Notes: a model not told the origin generated them from the sequence alone. 11,971 bases of DNA from an uncultured Lachnospiraceae bacterium (GCA_958426095.1 CATZYB010000066.1:1-11971), one strand, 5' to 3'; counted from the first letter of the stretch, positions 1 through 7,063 are shown. Program-made: numbers and translations.

Positions 1-212
1 TTAAAAAGATGGAAGTTAAGTTAATTCCTGACACTTTAGATTATAATGATATCAGTGGATTAAGAATTGAAGCTCAACAAAAACTTTCAGCAGTGCGTCC
101 TCATTCGGTAGGTCAGGCTTCTCGTATTTCCGGAGTAACACCAGCGGATATATCCGTATTGCTGATTTATATGGAGCAATTTAACCGGACACATCGAAAG
201 GAATCCGTATGA
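1..212 (+). CDS. mnmG: MnmG (GidA) C-terminal end, partial
   Basis: This is the 3' end of the gene for the FAD-dependent tRNA uridine-34 carboxymethylaminomethyl modification enzyme, which works with the GTPase MnmE on the wobble base. The reading frame is open from the left edge (codons in phase with base 3), so the methionine at base 9 is internal. The visible segment carries the family's C-terminal helical domain, with [16 protein letters not shown] followed by [19 protein letters not shown] and a final YMEQFNR. These contact MnmE and tRNA in characterised homologues. The stop codon overlaps the rsmG start (ATGA), the usual mnmG-rsmG coupling. The catalytic FAD domain lies outside the window. 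Identification rests on the C-terminal motif and on the neighbour. Confidence 0.95.
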   Translation, partial: KKMEVKLIPDTLDYNDISGLRIEAQQKLSAVRPHSVGQASRISGVTPADISVLLIYMEQFNRTHRKESV

Positions 213-916
213 GTAAATTTGAAAAAGCTTTGGCGAAATTAAATATCCAACTTAATGAGAAACAAATGTATCAGTTTAAGTTTTACTATGAAATGCTGAT
301 TGAGACAAATAAGGTCATGAATTTGACGGCTATTACAGAATATAATGAAGTGGTGGATAAGCATTTTGTGGATAGTCTCTCTCTTATTCAGGCCATTGAT
401 TTAAATCGGCCGTTAAAGATGATTGATGTGGGAACCGGTGCGGGATTTCCGGGAATTCCGTTAAAAATTGCTTTTCCACAATTAAGAATAGTTCTTCTTG
501 ATTCTTTAAATAAGCGGATTAATTTTTTAAACCGGGTTATTGAAGCTTTAGAATTAACAGATATAAAGACGATTCATGGAAGAGCTGAAGATTTCGGGAG
601 AAATCCCGAATACAGAGAAAGGTTTGATTTATGTGTCTCCCGGGCGGTAGCCAACTTATCCACATTATCTGAATATTGTCTGCCATTTGTCCAGGTTGGG
701 GGACATTTTATCCCCTATAAGTCGGGAAAGATACAGGAAGAAATGGAAGCTTCCAGAAGGGCCGTGACGCTTCTGGGAGGAAATATTGCAGAATGTTTGT
801 CTTATAATCTGGCGGATACGGATATGGAACGGTCTCTTGTAATTATTGACAAGGTGAAGCCTACAAAAAAGGCTTACCCGAGAAAAGCAGGTAAGCCTTC
901 AAAAGAGCCTTTATAA
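209..916 (+). CDS. rsmG: RsmG (GidB), 16S rRNA m7G527 methyltransferase
   Basis: A 235-residue SAM-dependent methyltransferase that places the 7-methyl group on G527 of 16S rRNA; its loss is known to give low-level streptomycin resistance. Family landmarks are NLTAIT (38-43), the SAM-binding loop [10 protein letters not shown] (73-82), LLDSLNKR after strand 2 (about 97-103), and SRAVANL (144-150). The length is normal. The start overlaps the mnmG stop and is preceded by AAAGGA at 197-202, so it is translationally coupled. The basic tail ([15 protein letters not shown]) is typical of the family, but its codons also form a perfect 10-bp inverted repeat that acts as a terminator for the opposing aroE transcript. 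The stop overlaps the aroE stop by six bases in convergent orientation. Confidence 0.97.
   Translation: MSKFEKALAKLNIQLNEKQMYQFKFYYEMLIETNKVMNLTAITEYNEVVDKHFVDSLSLIQAIDLNRPLKMIDVGTGAGFPGIPLKIAFPQLRIVLLDSLNKRINFLNRVIEALELTDIKTIHGRAEDFGRNPEYRERFDLCVSRAVANLSTLSEYCLPFVQVGGHFIPYKSGKIQEEMEASRRAVTLLGGNIAECLSYNLADTDMERSLVIIDKVKPTKKAYPRKAGKPSKEPL
865..899 (-). terminator. Rho-independent terminator of the hydrolase-aroE operon, inside rsmG
   Basis: Arms 869-878 (AAGGCTTACC) and 890-899 (GGTAAGCCTT) are perfectly complementary with an 11-base loop. Read on the minus strand the hairpin is followed directly by a T run (the A run at 865-870). The plus side has no T tract (CAAAAGAGCC follows). It therefore terminates transcription from aroE, about 12 bases past the aroE stop, while lying inside the last codons of rsmG. 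No separate plus-strand terminator for mnmG-rsmG is evident. Confidence 0.8.
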
Positions 917-1768
917 TCGACCATTTTCATTGATCATGGCTATTTTCATAATTTCTACCGGGGCATCGAGTCCGGTCCAGAGTTTAAAGCTGACGGCGGC
1001 CTGATTGATCAGCATTGAAAATCCATCGAGAGTTTGACATCCACAGGCCTGCGCTCTTGACATAAATCGTGTATGCAGTGGATTAGGAATGATGTCACAG
1101 ACAATTGTACTGGATTTTAAAGTGCAATAATTTATATCTGGAACATTTGTATCAGGATATAGACCAATGGATGTACAGTTTACAAGAATATCGGCGTCCT
1201 CATCGACATTATAACAGCCCTCCCAGAGTGCAAATTCTGCGTGGGCTTTTGTTTTTTCATTAATTAATTTAGCAAGTGTTTCGCCTCTGTCACGGGAACG
1301 ATTTACAATGATTATTTTCTCGGCTCCGGCCAGGGCCAGTTCTACGGCAATTGCCCTGGCGGCGCCTCCTGCGCCGAGAATGACAGCTTTTTTTTCGGAA
1401 ATTTCTATTTGGTTATCTGTTAAAGATTTAATAAATCCTTTTCCATCGGTATTTTCACCGACCATTTCACCATGATCTTCATATACCGTATTTACTGCGC
1501 CAATTAAGGCGGCTGTGTCTGTTAAACGGTCCAGATAAGGGATAACAGCGACCTTATGCGGTATTGTAATATGAGTTCCTTTCATATGAAGTGCTTTTAA
1601 TGATTTGACGGCTGTTTCCAAATCTTCCGGATATACAAGCATCGTATTATATCTATAATTTAGTCCCAGAGCTTTAAAGGCGGCTTCGATGATAACCACT
1701 GTTGGATTTTCATCGACCGGGCAGCCAAATAAGCCGATTAACTCGCTTCGATAACATTTTTCAGGCAT
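911..1768 (-). CDS. aroE: Shikimate dehydrogenase family protein (AroE-like)
   Basis: A 285-residue protein of the NADP-dependent shikimate dehydrogenase family (3-dehydroshikimate to shikimate, aromatic amino acid pathway). Visible motifs: catalytic lysine in TIPHK (K72), GAVNTV (90-95), NTDGKGF with the catalytic-pair aspartate (D108), the nucleotide-binding loop GAGGAARA (132-139), NRS (156-158), VNCTSIG (196-202) and the terminal DGFSMLINQ (248-256). The N-terminal substrate segment is unusual: where classical AroE has H-S-x-S-P-x-x-H-N, this protein has CPVDENPTVVIIEAAF, so the two serines that bind the shikimate carboxylate are absent. The substrate could therefore differ, for example a related cyclitol or quinate, although residues 72, 93 and 108 are kept. 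An upstream in-frame ATG at 1858 exists, but the start at 1768 has a well-spaced AGGAG and restores the family N terminus. It lies 13 bases after the hydrolase gene, so the two are cotranscribed. Confidence 0.88.
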   Translation of the reverse strand: MPEKCYRSELIGLFGCPVDENPTVVIIEAAFKALGLNYRYNTMLVYPEDLETAVKSLKALHMKGTHITIPHKVAVIPYLDRLTDTAALIGAVNTVYEDHGEMVGENTDGKGFIKSLTDNQIEISEKKAVILGAGGAARAIAVELALAGAEKIIIVNRSRDRGETLAKLINEKTKAHAEFALWEGCYNVDEDADILVNCTSIGLYPDTNVPDINYCTLKSSTIVCDIIPNPLHTRFMSRAQACGCQTLDGFSMLINQAAVSFKLWTGLDAPVEIMKIAMINENGRL

Positions 1769-1781
1769 GTGAAAACTCCTT

Positions 1782-2732
1782 TCAGGACAGATAAATGGAA
1801 CAAAGGGAAATAAAGGATTCCGGCTGTTCAATATGTGGATATTGTTTACAATTGTCAATCAGTTCAGTTTCGATGGATGGATTAAAGGATACATAGTCTT
1901 TCAGTACATTTTCAATATCTTTTTGATCTTTTCCTCCGATAATACACATAGAATGATTTAATTTTTTCAGCGCATGAAGCATATTGATGTTTGTAAAATG
2001 GCTGCGCTCGCTGGCATAAAAATACCTGGCCGAAGGCCCGCCAAGATGGCTGGCTTCATACATTGTATCAACATCTTTTTGCATATTGATGTCCGGATAA
2101 AGTATTTTATTTTTATAATTTTTAAATATAGTACCATAGGAAGTTACTATATTGTAAATTGTTGTTCCAATGAGAGGAAGTTCAATCAGGTATTTTAATG
2201 TTTTATGGTTTGTTTTCGGATATTTTGCCATTTCTTCCAGGGATGAAGGATTTATCATCATAATCCGGTGATAAAGTTCGGGTTCACTGTAGCATCCCAT
2301 AATGGCGATGTTTGATGATGAACCGCTGGTAACCACATCGGTTCTGGTTCCAATAACATCTTTAATAAAATTATTGATCAACTGGACATAGATATAATTT
2401 GTATATGTCATTTTTGGCTTTTCAGAACGTCCGCAGCCAATTAAATCCAGAGCATAGACAGTATGATTTTTGGATAGCTGGTTAATCAAAGATTTCCATT
2501 CGGCGGCAGAAGCTGTACATTTTAATTCGTGGATTAAAAGGATAGGTGAACCATTGCCCTTTTTTGTATAAAAAATATTTCCAAATCTCCAGGAATATTG
2601 ATGCTTGTTTTCACAAAACAGCATATCTTTCATTCCAGCCCGGAGAAAAATTAATTTATTAAATCCCCATGTTGTAAGGAGTACAGCAGAGGAGATAATT
2701 CCTGCGTTTAGGAGTTTTTTATAATTTTTCAT
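1782..2732 (-). CDS. Membrane-anchored alpha/beta hydrolase fold protein
   Basis: A 316-residue protein with a hydrophobic N-terminal segment (about 10-30), probably an uncleaved anchor or signal, followed by an alpha/beta hydrolase fold. Landmarks are ILLIHE (64-69), where most relatives have HG; DLIGCGRSEKP (96-106), the typical D-x-x-G-x-G-x-S loop; a nucleophile elbow GSSSN (137-141) with S139 as likely nucleophile and N in place of the second glycine; GGKDQKD (266-272) in the position of the acid-bearing loop; and H300 in YPHIEQPE as candidate catalytic histidine. The substrate is unknown; related proteins are annotated as esterases, lipases or peptidases. The start has AAAGGAG upstream at suitable spacing. 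It is the first gene of a two-gene operon with aroE, and its last bases contain the aroE ribosome binding site. No link to shikimate metabolism is evident apart from the operon. Confidence 0.8.
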   Translation of the reverse strand: MKNYKKLLNAGIISSAVLLTTWGFNKLIFLRAGMKDMLFCENKHQYSWRFGNIFYTKKGNGSPILLIHELKCTASAAEWKSLINQLSKNHTVYALDLIGCGRSEKPKMTYTNYIYVQLINNFIKDVIGTRTDVVTSGSSSNIAIMGCYSEPELYHRIMMINPSSLEEMAKYPKTNHKTLKYLIELPLIGTTIYNIVTSYGTIFKNYKNKILYPDINMQKDVDTMYEASHLGGPSARYFYASERSHFTNINMLHALKKLNHSMCIIGGKDQKDIENVLKDYVSFNPSIETELIDNCKQYPHIEQPESFISLCSIYLS

Positions 2733-2750
2733 ATAGATAAGTCTCCTTTG

Positions 2751-2790
2751 AATAATTATTTTATATATCTTCTATTATAAAATAATTATT
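2751..2790. repeat. Perfect 15-bp AT-only inverted repeat over promoter and start site
   Basis: Arm 2751-2765 (AATAATTATTTTATA) is the exact reverse complement of 2776-2790, with a 10-base spacer. Each arm contains the self-palindrome AATAATTATT. The right arm covers the -10 box of the minus-strand promoter and the left arm lies at the start of the transcript. It could be an operator for a dimeric repressor or a 5' leader hairpin. It has no G or C, so as an RNA hairpin it would be only moderately stable. Confidence 0.6.
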
Positions 2791-2802
2791 ATGCATATAC
2801 AA
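2774..2802 (-). promoter_or_regulatory. Promoter of the hydrolase-aroE operon
   Basis: On the minus strand, TTGTAT (2797-2802) is followed after exactly 17 bases by a perfect TATAAT (2774-2779). Transcription should begin near 2767, leaving a leader of about 35 bases to the ATG at 2732. The -10 box lies within the right arm of the palindrome at 2751-2790, so binding of a protein to that palindrome would compete with RNA polymerase. Confidence 0.65.
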
Positions 2803-2867
2803 ATATTTTTTAATGGATATTTTTCCAGATATGTTGTACAATATTTGTATCTGTCAAAAATAGCAGA

Positions 2868-2876
2868 TGATATACT
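2868..2876 (+). promoter_or_regulatory. Extended -10 promoter of argS
   Basis: TGATATACT gives a TGn extension followed by TATACT (five of six consensus bases). No good -35 lies at 17 bases; TTGTAT at 2845-2850 is 20 bases upstream and CTGTCA at 2851-2856 only 14. The transcript would start near 2883, giving a leader of about 50 bases, too short for a T-box. Confidence 0.5.
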
Positions 2877-2931
2877 TATTTTTATAGAAATTAGAATGTT
2901 AGAATAGTATAACAAAAGGGGAAATTTATAA

Positions 2932-4617
2932 ATGAAAACTAAAATTGTAGAGTTGTTGGATGCTCAAATTGATAGTATGGATGCAGAAGAGATAAATAGC
3001 CTTTTAGAAATTCCTCCAAAGGCCGAGATGGGTGATTTTGCATTTCCATGTTTTAAACTTGCAAAAGTATTTCGTAAGGCGCCGCCAATGATAGCGGCGG
3101 ATTTGAAAGAAAAAATCGGATGTCCGGACTTTTTAAGTAAAGTGGAATGTCTTGGTGGATATCTGAACTTTTTTGTGGATAAGTCCATGTTTGCAAAACA
3201 GATTGTTGATAATTATCTTTCTGATAATAATTATGGCGGATCTGCTGAAGGCCAAGGACAGACAATTTGTATTGACTATTCTTCACCAAATGTGGCCAAA
3301 AACTTCCATGTTGGTCATCTTCGTACAACCATTATCGGTAATTCTTTAAATAAGATATTCACAAAATTAGGATACCATGTAGAAAGAATTAACCATTTAG
3401 GCGATTGGGGAACTCAGTTCGGTAAATTGATCGTTGCTTATAAGAATTGGGGCAGTAAAGAAGCCGTTGAGGAAAAAGGTATCGAAGAATTAATGCGTAT
3501 TTATGTGAAATTCCACGAAGAGGCGGAAAAAGATGATTCTTTAAATGATGAGGCTAGAGCATGGTTCACTAAGATGGAACATGGTGATGAAGAAGCTTTG
3601 AGTATCTGGAAATGGTTTCGTGAAATCAGCTTAAAAGAGTTTATGCGAGTATATGAGCTTCTTGGCATGGAGTTTGATTCTTTTGCTGGAGAGAGTTTTT
3701 ATAATGATAAGATGCAGCCGGTTATTGAGGAATTAAAACAAAAGGGGCTGATCAAAGTCAGTGACGGCGCCCAGATTGTCGAATTGGAAGAATATAATAT
3801 GCCGCCTTGCCTGATAACAAAGAAAGATGGAAGTTCTTTGTATGCTACTCGAGATATTGCTGCGGCTATGTATCGTAAGAAAACTTATGATTTTTCGAAG
3901 TGTATTTATGTTACCGGACTTGAACAAAAACTTCATTTTGCTCAGTGGTTTAAGGTTATTGAATTAATGGGCTATGATTGGTCAAAAGATTTAATACATG
4001 TTCCATATGGTCTGGTGAGTTTGAAGGGCGGTAAATTGTCAACACGTAAAGGTCATGTGATTTATGCTGAGGATATTCTTCATGAAGCAATCCAGAAAAC
4101 ACGAAGCATTATTGAAGAAAAGAATCCAAACATACCAAATAAAGAAGAAGTGGCCAAGCAAGTTGGTATTGGTGCGATTCTTTTTAATGATCTGTATAAT
4201 CAGAGAATCAAAGATGTTATTTTTGACTGGGAAAAACTTTTAAATTTTGACGGTGAGACAGGACCTTATGTTCAGTATACTTATGCCAGAGCGGCTAGTG
4301 TTTTACGCAAGATTGGTGACGTGCCGGCCATTTATGATTATTCAGTTTTATCGGATGATGTTTCCATGGCGTTACTTAAAGAAATTGCTCGTTATCCACA
4401 GGTAGTTTCCGATGCTGCGGATAAGTTGGAGCCGTTCGTAATTTCCAGATATGCGGTGGCGTTGGCACAGGCTTTTAACAAATTTTATCATGAGTGTCAG
4501 ATTAATGTGGAAGATGAAAATATTAAATATACAAGAGCAAATATTGTTATTATTACAAAATCTATTTTAAAGGATGCTTTAAGCTTGCTTGGTATTCAGT
4601 GTCCAGAGCAGATGTAA
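2932..4617 (+). CDS. argS: Arginyl-tRNA synthetase
   Basis: A 561-residue class I aminoacyl-tRNA synthetase that charges tRNA-Arg in the cytoplasm. Domains in order: N-terminal Add-1 tRNA-recognition domain (about 1-90, with EIPPKAEMGDFAFPCF at 26-41), Rossmann catalytic core with the HIGH-type motif FHVGHLRT (125-132), HLGDWGTQFGKL (155-166), the KMSKS equivalent KLSTRKG (368-374), and the C-terminal anticodon-binding helical DALR domain (about 440-561, opening near GPYVQYTYARAASVLRK). Length is normal. The start follows AAAAGGGG at suitable spacing. It is transcribed from its own promoter, divergent from the hydrolase operon, and ends at the parS-associated hairpin. No T-box is present in the short leader. 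Two Arg-CCT tRNA genes lie further downstream in the window, but nothing suggests shared regulation. Confidence 0.97.
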   Translation: MKTKIVELLDAQIDSMDAEEINSLLEIPPKAEMGDFAFPCFKLAKVFRKAPPMIAADLKEKIGCPDFLSKVECLGGYLNFFVDKSMFAKQIVDNYLSDNNYGGSAEGQGQTICIDYSSPNVAKNFHVGHLRTTIIGNSLNKIFTKLGYHVERINHLGDWGTQFGKLIVAYKNWGSKEAVEEKGIEELMRIYVKFHEEAEKDDSLNDEARAWFTKMEHGDEEALSIWKWFREISLKEFMRVYELLGMEFDSFAGESFYNDKMQPVIEELKQKGLIKVSDGAQIVELEEYNMPPCLITKKDGSSLYATRDIAAAMYRKKTYDFSKCIYVTGLEQKLHFAQWFKVIELMGYDWSKDLIHVPYGLVSLKGGKLSTRKGHVIYAEDILHEAIQKTRSIIEEKNPNIPNKEEVAKQVGIGAILFNDLYNQRIKDVIFDWEKLLNFDGETGPYVQYTYARAASVLRKIGDVPAIYDYSVLSDDVSMALLKEIARYPQVVSDAADKLEPFVISRYAVALAQAFNKFYHECQINVEDENIKYTRANIVIITKSILKDALSLLGIQCPEQM

Positions 4618-4625
4618 TTCGAAAA

Positions 4626-4641
4626 TGTTTCACGTGAAACA
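4626..4641. promoter_or_regulatory. parS centromere site 1
   Basis: TGTTTCACGTGAAACA is a perfect 16-bp palindrome identical to the widely conserved bacterial parS consensus, flanked by a further symmetric A/T pair. ParB (Spo0J) loads here and spreads as a CTP-dependent clamp. It begins nine bases after the argS stop codon. Confidence 0.95.
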
Positions 4642-4667
4642 TAAAAATTTAATATGAAATAGAGTAA

Positions 4668-4701
4668 GGGGATGTTTCACGTGAAACATCCTCCTTGTTT
4701 T
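4668..4701 (+). terminator. argS: argS terminator formed by parS site 2
   Basis: Bases 4668-4678 pair with 4683-4693 (11 pairs, one of them G-U) around an ACGT tetraloop. After one C comes TTGTTTT (4695-4701). This is a plausible intrinsic terminator for argS whose stem is the extended parS palindrome. Its position, 50 bases past the argS stop and upstream of the soj promoter, fits. Confidence 0.6.
4673..4688. promoter_or_regulatory. parS centromere site 2
   Basis: A second perfect copy of TGTTTCACGTGAAACA, centred 47 bp from the first. Its symmetry extends outward (GG before, CC after the core), which turns it into a hairpin in RNA. Both sites lie just upstream of soj-spo0J, whose products act on them. 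Confidence 0.95.
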
Positions 4702-4745
4702 ACAGAATTTTCATATTTCTTTCTCTGGATTAACTCAGCGTGAAG

Positions 4746-4754
4746 TGGTATACT
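4746..4754 (+). promoter_or_regulatory. Extended -10 promoter of soj-spo0J
   Basis: TGGTATACT gives a TGn extension plus TATACT (five of six). The -35 region at 17 bases (TGGATT, 4726-4731) matches poorly, as at the argS promoter. Transcription would start near 4761, about 20 bases before the soj start, and the promoter lies about 60 bp from parS site 2, within easy reach of spreading ParB. Confidence 0.5.
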
Positions 4755-4783
4755 GTAGGAAATGATATGAAAAGGGGAATGAT

Positions 4784-5554
4784 ATGGGTCGGATAATAGC
4801 AGTTGCAAATCAGAAAGGCGGCGTAGGAAAAACAACAACATCCATTAATTTATCGGCCAGTTTGGCTGAACTAGGTCAACGGGTCTTAACTATTGATATG
4901 GATCCACAGGGAAATACGACCAGCGGATTAGGTATTGATAAAAATCAGGTGGAAAATACTGTATATGAATTGATTTTAGAGGAAGCATCTGTTGAAGAAT
5001 GTATTCATAATTCGGTAATGGATGGTTTAGATGTTATTGCATCGAATATAAATTTGTCCGGCGCTGAAGTGGAATTAATTTCCATTGATAATAAAGAATT
5101 TCTTCTGAAAGAAAAGATAGATGTATTGAAAGATAAATATGATTTTATAATAATTGATTGTCCGCCATCATTGAATCTCCTTACAATTAATGCAATGACC
5201 ACGTCAGATACCGTCCTGGTTCCTATTCAATGTGAATATTATGCTTTGGAAGGATTATCTCAGTTAATACATACAATTGATTTGATCAAAGAACGTTTGA
5301 ACCCGGAACTGGAAATTGAAGGCGTCGTATTTACAATGTTTGACGGACGAACAAATTTGTCATTGCAGGTTGTGGAGAATGTAAAAGAAAATTTAGATAG
5401 AAATATATATAAGACGATAATTCCCAGAAATGTCCGGCTTGCAGAAGCACCGAGTTACGGAATGCCTATTAATATGTATGATACTCGTTCATCAGGAGCG
5501 GAAGCATATCGTTTGCTGGCTGAAGAAGTTATTCAATATCAGAAGAACAGATAA
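4784..5554 (+). CDS. soj: ParA-family chromosome partition ATPase (Soj)
   Basis: A 256-residue ParA/Soj ATPase. With ParB at parS it drives origin segregation, and in Bacillus it also regulates DnaA. Motifs: deviant Walker A KGGVGKTT (11-18) with the signature second lysine, Walker A' DMDPQGN (38-44), Walker B FIIIDCPPSL (121-130), and VQCEYYALEG-type strand further on (PIQCEYYALEGL). The short N terminus, with no DNA-binding extension, matches chromosomal Soj rather than plasmid ParA of the long type. The start follows AAAGGGG (4771-4777). It is first of a three-gene operon; spo0J follows after 24 bases. Location near mnmG-rsmG is the usual one for chromosomal par genes. Confidence 0.96.
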   Translation: MGRIIAVANQKGGVGKTTTSINLSASLAELGQRVLTIDMDPQGNTTSGLGIDKNQVENTVYELILEEASVEECIHNSVMDGLDVIASNINLSGAEVELISIDNKEFLLKEKIDVLKDKYDFIIIDCPPSLNLLTINAMTTSDTVLVPIQCEYYALEGLSQLIHTIDLIKERLNPELEIEGVVFTMFDGRTNLSLQVVENVKENLDRNIYKTIIPRNVRLAEAPSYGMPINMYDTRSSGAEAYRLLAEEVIQYQKNR

Positions 5555-5578
5555 AATGAAAGGAATGAAAAATAAAAT

Positions 5579-6535
5579 ATGGCAGCAAGAAAAAAAGGCG
5601 GACTGGGAAAAGGAATTGATGCTTTGATTTCGCCTACGGTAAAAAAAGAAGTTGATAAAGAAAAAGTCATAGAAAAGGTTATAGAAAAGCCGGTTGAGAA
5701 GGTCATAGAAAAAATTGTTGAAAAGCCTATAGAACTTCGTTTGAAGATTGATGAAATTGAGCCAAATCGTTTACAGCCAAGAAAAAACTTTGATGAAGAT
5801 GCGTTACAGGAATTATCAGAATCTATTAAACAGTTTGGATTGATTCAGCCGATTGTTGTAAAAAAACAAGAAAATTATTATGAGATTGTAGCCGGTGAAC
5901 GTCGGTGGCGCGCAGCCAGGATTGCAGGATTAAAAGAAGTTCCTGTTATTATTAAAGAATATGATGAGCGGGAATCCATGGAAATTGCCATTGTAGAAAA
6001 TCTTCAAAGAGAGGATTTGAATCCGATTGAAGAAGCCCAGGCTTATCGACGGCTCATTGAAGAGTTTGGCTTGAAACAGGATGAAGCTGCTCAGAGAGTA
6101 TCTAAAAGTCGTACCGCAGTCACTAATGCGATGCGCCTTTTAAAATTGGATGAACGTGTCCAGCAAATGGTTATTGATGATATGATCAGCGGTGGTCATG
6201 CGAGAACACTTTTATCTATAGAAGATAAAGATGAGCAATATACTATGGCTATGCTTGTCTTTGACAATAAGATGAGTGTAAGGGAAACGGAAAAGCTGGT
6301 ACGCAGCTATCTGAAAAAAGAAGAAGAAAAGAATACAGTGGAGAAGAAGGAAGATTTTTCCCAGATGGAAACGATTTATCATCAGTTAGAGGAACGGATG
6401 AAGTCGGTTATTGGATCAAAAGTAGCTATTCACAGCAAAAATTATAAAAAAGGTAAAATTGAAATTGAATATTACTCAAATGATGAACTAGAAAGGATTA
6501 TCGATTTGATTGAGTCGGTAAAACAGGTGGGATAG
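5579..6535 (+). CDS. spo0J: ParB-family chromosome partition protein (Spo0J)
   Basis: A 318-residue ParB CTPase clamp that binds parS and recruits condensin. Domains: conserved N-terminal ParA-stimulating peptide (KKGGLGKGIDALI, 5-17); a charged repetitive linker (about 28-51) of Val-Ile-Glu-Lys and Val-Glu-Lys-Pro units; the ParB/CTP domain (53-150) with LQPRKNFDE (65-73), GERRWRA (106-112) and ENLQREDLNP (140-149); a parS-reading helix-turn-helix (about 164-190); and a C-terminal dimerisation region (about 262-318). The Lys/Glu-rich linker makes it somewhat longer than usual. The start is certain: the previous in-frame codons contain a stop and the conserved peptide follows. The best Shine-Dalgarno (AGGA, 5561-5564) is 14 bases from the ATG, a long spacing, so coupling to soj may help. 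The next gene starts one base after its stop. Confidence 0.96.
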   Translation: MAARKKGGLGKGIDALISPTVKKEVDKEKVIEKVIEKPVEKVIEKIVEKPIELRLKIDEIEPNRLQPRKNFDEDALQELSESIKQFGLIQPIVVKKQENYYEIVAGERRWRAARIAGLKEVPVIIKEYDERESMEIAIVENLQREDLNPIEEAQAYRRLIEEFGLKQDEAAQRVSKSRTAVTNAMRLLKLDERVQQMVIDDMISGGHARTLLSIEDKDEQYTMAMLVFDNKMSVRETEKLVRSYLKKEEEKNTVEKKEDFSQMETIYHQLEERMKSVIGSKVAIHSKNYKKGKIEIEYYSNDELERIIDLIESVKQVG

Positions 6536-6536
6536 T

Positions 6537-7055
6537 ATGGATAGTAAGATTTTAGCAGGATTAAGTTTTGACCCGGGACTTTTGATTATAGGTATGTTTG
6601 TATTAATACTTTTCATGCTTATATATATTTATATGTTACATAGAAAACAGAATCAGTTGGATAAAAAGTATAGAGCATTTATGCGTGGCGGCCGTGGAGC
6701 AAAATCACTGGATGAAGCTCTGGAAAATAAATTAGAGTCTTTGAACAATATTAAAGATATTAATGATACATTAAATGATCGGATTACCCGTCTTGAAAAC
6801 AGTATGGGACGCTCCTATCAGAAAATGGGTATTGTAAAATATGATGCATTTAAAGAAATGGGAGGAAAACTCAGTTTTGCATGTGCATTACTGAATGACA
6901 GAGATGACGGTTTTGTGATTAACTCCATACATAGTAAAGATGGATGTTATAATTACATCAAAGAAATTATTAAAGGGGAATCCTATCTTCCATTGGGAGA
7001 TGAGGAAGCAGAAGCTCTGGAACAGGCCAAACAGTACGGCATGGGAAATGAATAA
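6537..7055 (+). CDS. DUF4446 family membrane protein
   Basis: A 172-residue protein of unknown function, matching the DUF4446 family often found after parB in Clostridia. It has one membrane helix (about 14-34), then a basic segment (HRKQNQLDKKYRAFMRGGRG), a predicted coiled coil (about 55-92), and the conserved block KYDAFKEMGGKLSFACALLN (101-120) through GFVINSIHSKDGCYNYIKEI (125-144) that defines the family. The N terminus is probably outside, with the coiled coil and conserved block cytoplasmic. It begins one base after the spo0J stop, with GGTGGG just upstream, so it is translationally linked to ParB, and it ends the operon. The arrangement suggests a role near ParABS or the cell pole, but that is inference from position only. 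Confidence 0.85.
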   Translation: MDSKILAGLSFDPGLLIIGMFVLILFMLIYIYMLHRKQNQLDKKYRAFMRGGRGAKSLDEALENKLESLNNIKDINDTLNDRITRLENSMGRSYQKMGIVKYDAFKEMGGKLSFACALLNDRDDGFVINSIHSKDGCYNYIKEIIKGESYLPLGDEEAEALEQAKQYGMGNE

Positions 7056-7063
7056 ATAAGACA

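Noticed and set aside
1769..1858. Upstream start for aroE adding 30 residues
   Set aside because: The extension runs through the hydrolase 3' end and has no family similarity, while the ATG at 1768 has a well-placed AGGAG.
1974..2198. Plus-strand 74-codon frame within the hydrolase gene
   Set aside because: Shadow of the hydrolase coding sequence, with no ribosome binding site.
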